A stretch of 64,000 bases of DNA from Streptomyces sp. Tu6071 (lineage in GTDB: Bacteria > Actinomycetota > Actinomycetes > Streptomycetales > Streptomycetaceae): the NCBI RefSeq assembly GCF_000213055.1, contig NZ_CM001165.1, forward strand, positions 5,106,945 through 5,170,944, read 5' to 3'. Under the pieces are notes generated by a model. The model made no database searches, was not told where the DNA came from, and worked only from the letters and a program-made list of their open reading frames with translations. Within the stretch, counting starts at the first letter, position 1, and every line of letters begins with the position of its first letter. The position numbers were made by a program, and so were the translations under genes. Shown here in pieces: positions 17,801 through 25,847 of the stretch.

Positions 17801-18688
17801 GCGAGCGTCTCACTCGGCCGCGTGCAGGAACTCCTCGTCGAGCCCACCTCGACGGGGCAGGCCGCGCGCCCGCTCCCGGTCGGCGAGCGGCTGCGGGGCG
17901 AGATCTCCTTCCGGAACGTGGACTTCGCGTACGGGGACGAGACGGCGCTCCACGACGTGGACCTCACCCTGCGGGCGGGGCAGACCGTGGCCTTCGTCGG
18001 CGAGACCGGCGCGGGCAAGTCGACGCTCGTCAAGCTCGTCGCGCGCTTCTACGACCCGACCTCGGGCCGCGTCACGGTCGACGGCACCGACCTGCGCGAG
18101 CTGGACCTCGCCCAGTACCGGCACCGGCTCGGCGTCGTCCCGCAGGAGGCGTACCTCTTCGCGGGCACGATCCGCGACGCGATCGCCTACGGGCGGCCGG
18201 AGGCGAGCGACGCCGAGGTGGAGGCGGCGGCGCGCGCGGTCGGCGCGCACGACATGATCGCGAGCCTGGACGGCGGCTACCTGCACGAGGTCGCGGAGCG
18301 GGGCCGCAACCTCTCGGCGGGTCAGCGCCAGCTCATCGCCCTGGCCCGCGCGGAGCTGGTGGACCCGGACATCCTGCTCCTGGACGAGGCCACGGCGGCT
18401 CTCGACCTCGCGAGCGAGGCCCAGGTCACCCATGCCACGGAACGCCTCGCGGGCCGCCGCACGACGCTGGTGGTCGCCCACCGCCTGACGACGGCCGCGC
18501 GCGCGGACCGCGTCGTGGTGATGGACCAGGGCCGCGTCGCCGAGGACGGCACCCACACGGACCTCCTGGCCCTCAACGGCAAGTACGCGCGGCTCTGGCG
18601 GACGTTCCTGGGCGAGACGCTGCCGGAGGACGCCGGGACCGACGCGCGGGACGGCGGGCCGGAGGCGGTCGGGGCGCGGGTCGTGTGA
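14807..18688 (+). CDS. Fused two-module ABC exporter (TMD-NBD-TMD-NBD)
   Basis: 1293 residues from GTG 14807, which follows AGGAGG by 7 nt. Each half has a six-helix exporter domain and an ATPase domain. NBD1: Walker A GSSGSGKST, signature LSGGQRQRV, Walker B LLVLDDATSAID. NBD2: Walker A GETGAGKST, signature LSAGQRQLI, Walker B ILLLDEATAALD. NBD1 has Asp in place of the catalytic Glu and NBD2 has a changed signature, so by the usual pairing one composite site is degenerate and one is intact, as in heterodimeric exporters. Substrate unknown, probably a drug or lipid. It lies 114 bp after the sedolisin gene and converges on the MBL gene. Confidence 0.93.
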   Translation: MAAGAQARNPEREPDRKREPDRERDHERDARTGEGAETRIPEPAAGAPGWAGRLARYAWRYRRDVILSLGASLAGMAVMALIPLLTKIIIDDVIGGSRSMATWGGLLLGAAVAVYVTAYLRRYYGGRLALDVQFDLRRDMYRTLTRLDGRRQDELSTGQVVGRATSDLQLIQGLLFMLPMTIGNVLLFVMSLIIMATLSIPLTLVALAVAPALYLIARRSRSRLHPATWYAQAQAAAVAGVVDGAVSGVRVVKGFGQEEQETGKLREVGRRLFAGRLRTIRLNAKYTPALQAVPALGQVAMLALGGWLAVRGHITLGTFVAFSSYLAQLVGPVRMLAVVLTVGQQARAGVERVLQLIDTEPTLQDGSRELAADAPATVEFDDVRFGYDDERPVLDGFSLTVAPGETVALVGSSGSGKSTVSLLLPRFYDVSHGAVLVGGHDVRELRMSSLRAAIGLVPEDSFLFSDSIAANIAYGHPDASREQIETAARAARAHGFITDLPDGYETVVGEQGLTLSGGQRQRVALARAILADPRLLVLDDATSAIDVRVEHEIFEALRGVMAGRTTLLIAHRRSTLALADRIAVLDGGRIAAVGTYEELERESALFRRLLTDPDELGGVSPGHVLPDDRPEDESVRAELDAEYDAERGITPQLWTGDRTPRDTALDGMPATPELLAQVDALPAAKDIPDIDEARAVAPEDAYGLRRLLRGFGRPLTLSLLLVAVDAGLGLALPVLIRHGIDDGVNRMALGAVWLSALLGLGAVLLQWGAQFGENRMTGRTGERMLYALRLKIFAHLQRLGLDYYERELTGRIMTRMTTDVDALSSFLQTGLVTAFVSVVTFFGIMAALLVIDVELALLVFATLPVLIVSTYFFRKRSVRAYKLARERISTVNSELQEMVAGLRIVQAFRREESGYEKFSRDARAYRQARVRGQWLISVYFPFVQLLSTAATVLVLSVGAHRVDAGTLTTGALVAYLLYIDLFFSPIQQLSQVFDGYQQASVSLGRVQELLVEPTSTGQAARPLPVGERLRGEISFRNVDFAYGDETALHDVDLTLRAGQTVAFVGETGAGKSTLVKLVARFYDPTSGRVTVDGTDLRELDLAQYRHRLGVVPQEAYLFAGTIRDAIAYGRPEASDAEVEAAARAVGAHDMIASLDGGYLHEVAERGRNLSAGQRQLIALARAELVDPDILLLDEATAALDLASEAQVTHATERLAGRRTTLVVAHRLTTAARADRVVVMDQGRVAEDGTHTDLLALNGKYARLWRTFLGETLPEDAGTDARDGGPEAVGARVV

Positions 18689-18755
18689 GCGCGGCGCGGG
18701 TGGGGCGACGGGGCGGCCCGGCGCTCGCCCCGGGTGCCGCGTACCTCCCGGGGCC

Positions 18756-19463
18756 TCACGCCTTCTCGATGCGTTCCACCAGCTCCGCCGGGCTCGCGTG
18801 CCAGGGGGTGCCGTGGCCTGGAAGGACCCAGGAGGCGGGGACGGGGGCGAGGCGGGAGAGCGAGGCGTGGGCCTCGGCGGGGTCGTCGGTGAAGGGGGCC
18901 GGCTGGGGGCCCGTGCGGCCGGTGAGGACGTGTCGGGTGGTGAGCGCGTCGCCGACGAACACCGCGTCCGCGACGGGAACGTGCACCGCGACGCTGCCGG
19001 GGGAGTGGCCCGGCATGCCGATGATCACGGGGCTGCCCGGGAGGTCGAGGACGTCGCCGTCGTGGATCTCGGTGACCTCGGAGACGTACTTCGCGCGCAG
19101 GGCGTTCTTGCGGAGCGAGTAGCCGAGGAAGCCGAGCGCGGCGCCGGGCCGCATCGGGCCCGCCGGGGTCTTCGGCTTCTCCCCGGTACGGGTGCGGTGG
19201 GCGTCCGCCTCGTGCACGAAGACCGGGACGCCGTGCTCGACGCGGAGCCGCTCGGCGAAACCGATGTGGTCCGAGTCGCCGTGCGTGAGGACGAGGCCCT
19301 TGATGTCGTCGGCGGTCCTGCCGATCTCGCGCAGCTCGCGCTGGAGGTCGTTCCAGTGCCCGGGGAGCCCGGCGTCCACGAGCGTGATGCCCTCGGGGGC
19401 GTCGATGAGGTACGAGGCGACGATGTCGTTGCCGAGGCGGTGGAGGTGCGGGGCGAGCTTCAT
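18756..19463 (-). CDS. MBL-fold metallo-hydrolase
   Basis: 235 residues. The metallo-beta-lactamase core is present: LTHGDSDHIG (H-x-D-x-D-H, the second His of the standard motif replaced by Asp), GMPGHSPGSVAVH, FVGDALTT and VLPGHGTPW. It belongs to the broad group of hydrolases acting on lactones, thioesters or phosphodiesters; the substrate is not predictable. It is transcribed away from a TetR regulator through a 107-bp region with three iterated operators, so it is very probably repressed by that regulator. Confidence 0.85.
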   Translation of the reverse strand: MKLAPHLHRLGNDIVASYLIDAPEGITLVDAGLPGHWNDLQRELREIGRTADDIKGLVLTHGDSDHIGFAERLRVEHGVPVFVHEADAHRTRTGEKPKTPAGPMRPGAALGFLGYSLRKNALRAKYVSEVTEIHDGDVLDLPGSPVIIGMPGHSPGSVAVHVPVADAVFVGDALTTRHVLTGRTGPQPAPFTDDPAEAHASLSRLAPVPASWVLPGHGTPWHASPAELVERIEKA

Positions 19464-19483
19464 GGACGGACTCCCGTACTGAT

Positions 19484-19549
19484 GGCTAAGCGGTTTAGCT
19501 TTCGCGGCTAAGGTACATAGCTATGATGGCTACAGTCAATAGCCTTCGA
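19484..19549. promoter_or_regulatory. Three iterated 22-bp TetR-type operators
   Basis: Units start at 19484, 19506 and 19528. Each has GGCTA at its left and TAGC at positions 13-16, i.e. the inverted half-sites GCTA-N7-TAGC, repeated with an exact 22-bp period (about two helical turns). The array lies between the divergent MBL and TetR genes and covers the upstream ATG pair at 19523/19526, so those codons are unlikely to be the TetR start. Confidence 0.75.
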
Positions 19550-19570
19550 GCCGCTTCCGAGAGGTGGACC

Positions 19571-20098
19571 ATGCCGAGCCCCGAGAAGACCTCCCTCGCC
19601 GTCATCGTCGCGGCGGGCCGCGAACTCCTGGAATCGGAGGGCCCCGAGGGCCTCACGATGCAGAAGGTCGCGACCCGCGTGGGCGTCCGGGCCCCGTCCC
19701 TCTACAAGCACGTGGCCAACCGCGCGGCGCTCCTCGACGCCGTGGCCGAGGCGACGGTCGAGGACCTGGCCGACCGCATCGCCCGCACCGACGGCACCGT
19801 CCCCGCCATCGCCCGCTGCTACCGCGCCTTCTCCACCGCCCACCCGGAAGCGTTCCGCCTCGTGATGCACTCGACCCACGCCCCCCGCCCCGCCCTCGCC
19901 CGCGCCGCCCAGCCCCTCATCGACGCGACCCGCGCCCTCGTGGGCGAGGACGAGTCCCTGGACGCCGCCCGCTTCGTCACCGCCTGGCTCACCGGCTTCA
20001 TCGGCATGGAACTCAGCGGCTCCTTCCGCCTGGGCGGCGACGTCGACAGGGCCTTCACGTACGGCCTGGACACACTGCACCGGGGGCTGGAGCGGTGA
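19571..20098 (+). CDS. TetR-family transcriptional regulator
   Basis: 175 residues from ATG 19571, which has GAGGTGG 3 nt upstream. N-terminal helix-turn-helix at about 10-55 (LTMQKVATRVGVRAPSLYKHVANRAALLDAV), then a ligand-binding helical domain resembling TetR_C_33-type proteins (FSTAHPEAFRLVM, FIGMELSGSFRLGG). It probably represses itself and the divergent MBL hydrolase through the operator triplet immediately upstream. The ligand is unknown but may be the substrate of that hydrolase. Confidence 0.88.
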   Translation: MPSPEKTSLAVIVAAGRELLESEGPEGLTMQKVATRVGVRAPSLYKHVANRAALLDAVAEATVEDLADRIARTDGTVPAIARCYRAFSTAHPEAFRLVMHSTHAPRPALARAAQPLIDATRALVGEDESLDAARFVTAWLTGFIGMELSGSFRLGGDVDRAFTYGLDTLHRGLER

Positions 20099-20230
20099 AC
20101 GGCGCCGGCGCGGCCCGCCCCGCGTGGCGCCGAGGCCGGGGAATTCGCGGTGCGCCGCCCGCGCGGTGCCGACGCGGCGCGCTCCGGTCCCGGGCGCGGG
20201 GAACCCCCGCCCGCCCTCACTGGTGCCCCC

Positions 20231-21721
20231 TCACCCCCGCCCCGCCACCCACGCCCGCAACCCCGTCCCCAGGAGCGGCAGGGGGTGCCAGGTGCGGGCG
20301 TATGCCGGAGGGGCGGCGTGTGCGGCGGTGAGGGCCGCCACCGGGATGCGGGTGGTCAGGGCGCGGAGGGCGGCGCGGGTGAGGTTCTTGTTGTTGCCCG
20401 CGACGTTGCCCGAGGCGCAGCCGGCCGCGTAGGAGACGGGCGGGGTCTGGGCGCCCGTGATCAGGCACGGGGGGCGGACGCCCGCCCGGTGCAGGTGGGC
20501 CGCCACCGTCTCGTAGCGGTGGGTCGTGTGGCGAGCGCCCATGAGGTTGCGCCAGAGGCCGGTGGTCTGCGAGACCCCGTACAGCGCGAGCACCGCGCAC
20601 AGCGCCACGACGTACGGGCGGCGACCGCGTGCCGCGTCGAGCGCGGTCGTCGCGAGGGGGAGCGCGAGGAGCGCGTAGGCGGGGAGGAAGAAGCGGGGGG
20701 CCGAGTAGCCGAGGGTCAGGAGGTACGGGAGGCTCAGCGCGAGCGCGCCCGCGAGCGGGAGCCACACCGTGACCCCCCGCGCCGCCCGCCCGGCCCCGTG
20801 CCGCCCCCGCACCGCGCACACCAGCCCCAGTACCGGCAGGAGCAGCCACCACCAGGTGAGCCACGGCTGGTACGGCTCGATGTCGCACGGGCGGCACAGC
20901 AGCGGCCCGTTGACGCTGAGCCAGGCGTCGCCGCCCGCCCAGCGCAGCCCCATCTCGCCCTGCACGTCGCTGGAGACCCGCAACCGCTCCCCGATCCCGC
21001 CCCAGCGCCCGTACGCCTCCACGACCCACGGCACCGCGCCCGCCACGACCCCGCCCGCCACCGCCGCCATCGGCGCGAGCCGCCGCAGGGGCCGGTGCGC
21101 CAGGCACGCGAGCCCGAGCGGCAGGGCGAGCCAGCACCCGTCCGGGAAGCGGAGCAGCGTCACCCCGGCGACCGCGAGAGCGACCCCCCACCAGGCCCGG
21201 CCCCGTGCCCCCGCGCCCCCGGCCGTTCCCGCCGCGCCCCGCAGCAGCCACCCCGTCGCCGCCACCGCCCCCAGCGCCACCCACAGGTTCGGCATCGCCT
21301 GCGGCCCGTACAGCAGCGCCGTCCACAGGGAGGCGAACAGGCCCGCCGCGAGGGCGGAGCGCCCCGCGCCGAGCAGGGGGCGCCACACCGCGAAGGCCCC
21401 GTACAGGCAGGCCGTCGAGAGCAGCGCCAGCCAGAGGTGCACCGCGTGCGGCTCGTTCGTCAGCCAGGTCAGCGGGGCCGTCAGGTACGTCACGCCGCGC
21501 GAGCGCGGGGCGGAGAAGTAGGCCGCGGGGTGGTGCGGGTCCGTCTGGGACACGTAGACGGACTCGTCCCAGCCGAGGCCCAGCCACGGGACGACGGCGG
21601 CCAGTTGGACGAGGCCGTAGGCCAGCGACACGAGCGCGAGCGGGGAGGGACGGCGGTGCGTGCGCGCGGGAACGCGGGTGGGCGCACCGGACGGCGGGGT
21701 GAGGGCGGTGGGGGTGCTCAT
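20231..21721 (-). CDS. Polytopic membrane glycosyltransferase (GT-C fold)
   Basis: 496 residues from ATG (complement 21719-21721), with AAGGTG upstream. After the first helix comes the luminal motif LGLGWDESVYVSQTDPHHPAA, with the DE pair expected for the GT-C catalytic site. About ten further helices follow (for example LWLALLSTACLYGAFAVW and GVALAVAGVTLLRFPDG), and the C-terminal soluble part has PCLITGAQTPPVSYAAGC. Likely uses a polyprenyl-phosphate sugar donor at the outer membrane face; acceptor unknown. It converges with the TetR gene and is divergent from the S37 peptidase gene. Confidence 0.75.
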   Translation of the reverse strand: MSTPTALTPPSGAPTRVPARTHRRPSPLALVSLAYGLVQLAAVVPWLGLGWDESVYVSQTDPHHPAAYFSAPRSRGVTYLTAPLTWLTNEPHAVHLWLALLSTACLYGAFAVWRPLLGAGRSALAAGLFASLWTALLYGPQAMPNLWVALGAVAATGWLLRGAAGTAGGAGARGRAWWGVALAVAGVTLLRFPDGCWLALPLGLACLAHRPLRRLAPMAAVAGGVVAGAVPWVVEAYGRWGGIGERLRVSSDVQGEMGLRWAGGDAWLSVNGPLLCRPCDIEPYQPWLTWWWLLLPVLGLVCAVRGRHGAGRAARGVTVWLPLAGALALSLPYLLTLGYSAPRFFLPAYALLALPLATTALDAARGRRPYVVALCAVLALYGVSQTTGLWRNLMGARHTTHRYETVAAHLHRAGVRPPCLITGAQTPPVSYAAGCASGNVAGNNKNLTRAALRALTTRIPVAALTAAHAAPPAYARTWHPLPLLGTGLRAWVAGRG

Positions 21722-21927
21722 CGCCGACACCTTGACCCACAGTGGTAATCGTACGAAACATGACGCGCCGGGCATATCATCTCGCCCCCGCCCGGCCGCG
21801 ACCATCTGGCCGCCCGTCACCTCATCCGCTACGTTCCAGCACACGAGCCGACAACCCGTCACCCGGCCCCCGGGAGCCCCCGGCCATCCCCCGGAAGCCC
21901 CCGGCCCCACCCGGACAAAGGAGCCCC

Positions 21928-23397
21928 GTGCGCGCACAGACGCTGAGAGCCCTCCTCGCGACCCTCGTGGCAGGCACCCTCACCGCCGGCATAGCAAGTA
22001 CGGCCACTGCGGCACCCCCGCCCACCGCCCTCGCGAGCCCCGGGAGCGCGAGCGCCGCCCCCGCGACCTCGCCGGGCGGGAGCCCCGCCGCGCCCGACAC
22101 GCGCGACATCAAGGAACGTCTCCTCTCGATCCCCGGCATGAGCCTGATCGAGGAGAAACCCGTCAGCGGCTACCGCTACTTCGTGCTCGCCTACCGTCAG
22201 CCGGTCGACCACCGCCACCCTTCGCGCGGCAGCTTCACGCAGCGCCTCACCGTCCTGCACAAGGACACGAGCCGCCCCACCGTCATGTACACGAGCGGCT
22301 ACAACGTCTCGACGAGCGCGAGCCGCGCCGAGCCGACCCGCCTCGTCGACGGCAACCAGGTCTCCGTCGAGTACCGGTACTTCTCGCCGTCCCGCCCGCA
22401 GCCCGCCGACTGGTCCAAGCTCGACATCTGGCAGGCCGCGAGCGACCAGCACCGCCTCTACCGGGCGCTCAAGAAGGTCTACGGCCGGAACTGGCTCGCC
22501 ACGGGCGGCTCGAAGGGCGGCATGACCGCCACGTACTACGAGCGCTACTACCCGCACGACATGGACGGAGTCGTCGCCTACGTCGCGCCCAACGACGTCG
22601 ACAACGCCGAGGACTCCGCGTACGACCGCTTCTTCGAGCGGGTCGGCACCAAGGAGTGCCGCGACGCGCTCGACGCCGTCCAGCGCGAGGCCCTGATCCG
22701 CCGCGAGCCGCTGGAGAAGAAGTACGCGGACCAGGCGAAGGCCGAGGGCTGGTCCTTCGGCACCGTCGGCACGCTCGACAAGGCGTACGAGGCCGTGGTC
22801 CTCGACCTCGTGTGGGGCTTCTGGCAGTACTCGGGCGAGGCCGACTGCGCCGACGTGCCCGACGCCAGGACGGTGAGCGACGACGACCTCTACGCGTACG
22901 TCGACGCGATCTCCGGCTGGTCCTTCTACACCGACCAGGGGCTCGACCCGTACACGCCGTACTACTACCAGGCCGGTACGCAGCTCGGCGCCCCCAGCAT
23001 CTCCCTCCCGCACCTCAAGGGCCTGACGCGCTACGGCTACCAGCCGCCGCGCAACTTCGTGCCCCGGGCGATCCCGATGCGCTTCGACCGCCGCGCGATC
23101 CCGGACGTCGACCACTGGGTGCGCCACCACGCGCGGCACATGCTCTTCGTCTACGGCGAGAACGACCCCTGGGGCGCGGAGCGCTTCCGGGTCGGCCCGG
23201 GGGCGAAGGACGCGTACGTCCTGACCGCGCCCGGCGCCAACCACGGCGCGAACATCGCGGGCCTCGCCACCGGCGCGCGTGAACTCGCCACGGCACGCGT
23301 GCTCGACTGGGCGGGCGTGGACGCGGGCACGCAGGCCGCGGCCCCGCTCGCGCGGCTCGACAAGGCCCCGGCGGAGGAGCCGAGGCTCCGGCCGTAG
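21928..23397 (+). CDS. Secreted S37-family (PS-10) peptidase
   Basis: 489 residues from GTG 21928, preceded by AAAGGAG. Signal peptide about 1-30 (RALLATLVAGTLTAGIASTATAA). The mature part is an alpha/beta hydrolase: serine nucleophile in ATGGSKGGMTATYY, Asp candidate in YGENDPWGAERF, His in APGANHGANIAG. Composition and motifs fit Pfam Peptidase_S37 (Streptomyces PS-10 tripeptidyl-type aminopeptidases). It would act outside the cell on short peptides. It is divergent from the GT-C gene and ends at a strong bidirectional hairpin shared with the convergent GH3 gene. Confidence 0.85.
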   Translation: MRAQTLRALLATLVAGTLTAGIASTATAAPPPTALASPGSASAAPATSPGGSPAAPDTRDIKERLLSIPGMSLIEEKPVSGYRYFVLAYRQPVDHRHPSRGSFTQRLTVLHKDTSRPTVMYTSGYNVSTSASRAEPTRLVDGNQVSVEYRYFSPSRPQPADWSKLDIWQAASDQHRLYRALKKVYGRNWLATGGSKGGMTATYYERYYPHDMDGVVAYVAPNDVDNAEDSAYDRFFERVGTKECRDALDAVQREALIRREPLEKKYADQAKAEGWSFGTVGTLDKAYEAVVLDLVWGFWQYSGEADCADVPDARTVSDDDLYAYVDAISGWSFYTDQGLDPYTPYYYQAGTQLGAPSISLPHLKGLTRYGYQPPRNFVPRAIPMRFDRRAIPDVDHWVRHHARHMLFVYGENDPWGAERFRVGPGAKDAYVLTAPGANHGANIAGLATGARELATARVLDWAGVDAGTQAAAPLARLDKAPAEEPRLRP

Positions 23398-23453
23398 GCA
23401 GTTCGCGGCGGAGCGGTACGGGGTTCCGGCGGGGCGTCAGCCGCCCGGGGAAA

Positions 23454-23493
23454 GGGGCCCGGGGCCGGGCGTGACAGCCCCCCCCCGGGCCCC
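23454..23493. terminator. Hairpin between convergent S37 and GH3 genes
   Basis: Perfect 11-bp inverted repeat ggggcccgggg / ccccgggcccc with an 18-nt loop, placed 57 bp after the peptidase stop and 132 bp after the end of the opposing gene. It suits a bidirectional factor-independent terminator lacking a U-tract, as is common in Streptomyces. Confidence 0.6.
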
Positions 23494-23624
23494 GTACCGG
23501 CACCGCGCACCTCACCGGAACCGGGGCACCGCGTAGCGCGCGCACGCCGGGGCAGTGCGCGCGGAGCGGACGCGGGGCGGGCACGCGCTCCCGGCGCACC
23601 GCCCGCACCGTGCCCGCCGCCCCC

Positions 23625-25505
23625 TCACTCGTACGAGAGGCCCCGCCCCACGGCGTACAGCGTCCGCTCCGGCGCGTCGGCGCGGGTCACCGGCACCGGC
23701 AGCCGCCCGTGCGGCCGTGCGCGCCCTGTCAGGACCCGTGCCGCCGCGCTCACCTCCACGTCGCTCCACCCGTACGCCGCGAGCAGCGCGCGCACGCCGT
23801 CGGGCAGGTGCGCCGCGTCGTACGGGTTGCGCAGCGCGACCGCGACGACGGGGACGCCCGTCGCGACGAGCGCGGCGAGCAGGGCGCGCTGCGCGGGGTC
23901 GGTGTCGAGGCCGTACGTCGCGACGACGACGGTGTGCGCGCGGCGCGCGGCGGCGACGGCCGCGTCACGTGCCGCGGCGTCGGGCGCGGTGCCCGTCGTG
24001 CGGCGCGTGACGCGGAAGCCCTCCGCCTGGAGGGCGCGCGCGAGGACGCGCGTCGCGGGCCCGTCGCTGCCCGAGGCCGAGGCCGGATCGACGCCGAGGA
24101 CGAGCAGGTGGCCCGCGTCGGCGCGCAGCGGCAGCGTGCCGTCGTTGACGACGAGGGTCGTGCCCCGCTCCGCGAGCCGGTCGGCGAGGGCGCGGTGCGC
24201 GCGGGTGCCGACGCGCCGCTCGACGGCCGCCTCGTCCACGTACGGCTCCGCGAGCAGCCCGCGCCGCCGCTTCAGCGCGAGGACGCGCAGGACCGAGGCG
24301 TCGATCCGCTCCTCGGTCAGCTCGCCCGAGCGCAGCGCGGCGAGCACGGAGCGGTGCGCGAGACCGAGGTCGGGCGGGTCGAGGAGGAGGTCGACACCCG
24401 CGCGGAGCGCGAGCACGGGCACGCGGTCGTCGCCGTACTTGGTCCGTACGCCCTCCATGCGCAGCGAGTCGGTCGTCACGACGCCCTCGTAGCCGAGTTC
24501 GCCGCGCAGGACACCCGTCACGACCGGGTGCGAGAGCGTGGCCGGGTCGCCGGTCGGGTCGAGCGCGGGGAAGGCGAGGTGACCCGTCATCACGACGTCC
24601 GCGCCCGCCGCGATCGCGGCGCGGAACGGGGGCGCGTCGAGCGTGTCCCACTGCTCGCGCGTGTGCGAGATGGTCGGGAAGCCCACGTGCGAGTCGGTCG
24701 CGGTGTCGCCGTGGCCCGGGAAGTGCTTCACGGCGGCGGAGATCCCGGCGTCCTCCTGGTAGCCGCGCACCTGCGCCACGACGAGGCGCGCGACGGCGTC
24801 CGGGTCCGCGCCGAAGGAGCGCACACCGATGACGGGATTCGCGGGATTGACGTTGACGTCCGCGTCGGGCGCCCAGTCCTGCCGCACCCCGAGCGCCGCC
24901 AGTTCCCGCCCCGCGAGCGCGGCTGCCTCGCGCGCGCCCGCGCTGTCGCCGCCCGCGCCGAGCGACGCGGCGCCGAGCCCCATCGCGCCGGGCAGTTGCG
25001 TCGCCGGGGGGCCGATCCGCTGGACGGCGCCGTGCTCCTGGTCGATCGAGACGAGCAGCGGTACGGGGACGCGCAGCCCGAGCCCGGCACGCTGGACCTC
25101 GTTGGAGAGCGCGGCGACCTGCCGGGGCGAACGGATGTTGCCCGCCCAGCCGAAGTAGATGACGCCGCCGAGGTGGTAACGGGCGATCATCTCGGCGGCC
25201 GTCGCGAGCCCGAGGTCCTCGCGGTTCGCCTTCGCGTCGGCGGCCGAGGGCGCGGTCGCCGACGCCCCGTGGAAGCGCATGACGAAGAGCTGCCCGACCT
25301 TCTCCTCGGGGGTCATCCGGGAGAGGAGACGCCGGTCGGCGAGGGGATCGGGCGGGAAGAAGGCGGTACGGGCCGGACCGGCGGGCGCGGGCCGCGCCGC
25401 CCACGCCGTACGGGTCCCGAGCGCCCCCGCGGCCGTCCCGAACACCCCGGCCGCGAGCACGGCCCGCCGCCGGGGCAGCCCCCCGCTCGTCGTCTCCTGC
25501 GCCAT
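23625..25505 (-). CDS. Tat-exported GH3 beta-N-acetylhexosaminidase (NagZ-like)
   Basis: 626 residues from ATG (complement 25503-25505) with GGAGTGG upstream. Signal with twin-arginine-type motif PRRRAVLAAGVFGTAAG (about 11-27). The GH3 TIM barrel contains PLLVSIDQEHG, the GlcNAc-specific loop KHFPGHGDTATDSH (His/Asp dyad) and the nucleophile Asp in VVTTDSLRMEG. A C-terminal alpha/beta-sandwich domain spans about 400-626. Role: release of GlcNAc from cell-wall or chitin fragments outside the cell. It is longer than cytosolic NagZ because of the second domain. Confidence 0.9.
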   Translation of the reverse strand: MAQETTSGGLPRRRAVLAAGVFGTAAGALGTRTAWAARPAPAGPARTAFFPPDPLADRRLLSRMTPEEKVGQLFVMRFHGASATAPSAADAKANREDLGLATAAEMIARYHLGGVIYFGWAGNIRSPRQVAALSNEVQRAGLGLRVPVPLLVSIDQEHGAVQRIGPPATQLPGAMGLGAASLGAGGDSAGAREAAALAGRELAALGVRQDWAPDADVNVNPANPVIGVRSFGADPDAVARLVVAQVRGYQEDAGISAAVKHFPGHGDTATDSHVGFPTISHTREQWDTLDAPPFRAAIAAGADVVMTGHLAFPALDPTGDPATLSHPVVTGVLRGELGYEGVVTTDSLRMEGVRTKYGDDRVPVLALRAGVDLLLDPPDLGLAHRSVLAALRSGELTEERIDASVLRVLALKRRRGLLAEPYVDEAAVERRVGTRAHRALADRLAERGTTLVVNDGTLPLRADAGHLLVLGVDPASASGSDGPATRVLARALQAEGFRVTRRTTGTAPDAAARDAAVAAARRAHTVVVATYGLDTDPAQRALLAALVATGVPVVAVALRNPYDAAHLPDGVRALLAAYGWSDVEVSAAARVLTGRARPHGRLPVPVTRADAPERTLYAVGRGLSYE

Positions 25506-25847
25506 ACCGCCACTCCCGTCCTCGGGACCGGCCCGGGGCGGGCGGTCCTCGGGGCGCCCGTCAGATGATCCGAAGAGCGCCGTGCTCCCTCGGGCATAGC
25601 GAGCGGCGGGGGGAGGGGGCAAGGCGCCGGGCGGGCATGGGGCCGGACGGGGGAGGGGACGCACCCTGAGCGGGGGCAGGGGGGGCGGAGGAGTGGGGCC
25701 GGTGGCCAGGGCGTGCGGGGCGCGGGGAGGGGGCACCCGCGTACGCCGGTCCGTGGGCCGGGGCCCGCGCCCGCATGACCGCGCCCCCGGCCGGGCAACC
25801 TCTCCCTCCGTACGGCTTCGCACAGCCGTACGGGAAGGGGAGGCGCC
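25506..25847. other. 342-bp divergent intergenic region
   Basis: It separates the GH3 gene (minus) from the small membrane-anchored protein gene (plus). Apart from the hairpin at 25808-25847 it contains G-rich low-complexity sequence (for example around 25608-25625 and 25676-25695) and no recognisable gene or operator. Confidence 0.6.
25808..25833 (+). promoter_or_regulatory. Perfect inverted repeat next to a ribosome-binding site
   Basis: ccgtacggct (25808-25817) and agccgtacgg (25824-25833) form a 10-bp stem with a 6-nt loop. Flanking CCTCTCCCT (upstream) can pair with much of AAGGGGAGG (downstream), so the longer hairpin would cover the Shine-Dalgarno sequence of the gene starting at 25848. 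Alternatively the repeat is a protein operator. Confidence 0.5.

Noticed and set aside
19523..19570. Start of the TetR gene at ATG 19523 or 19526
   Set aside because: These codons lie inside the operator array and lack a ribosome site, whereas ATG 19571 has GAGGTGG just upstream.
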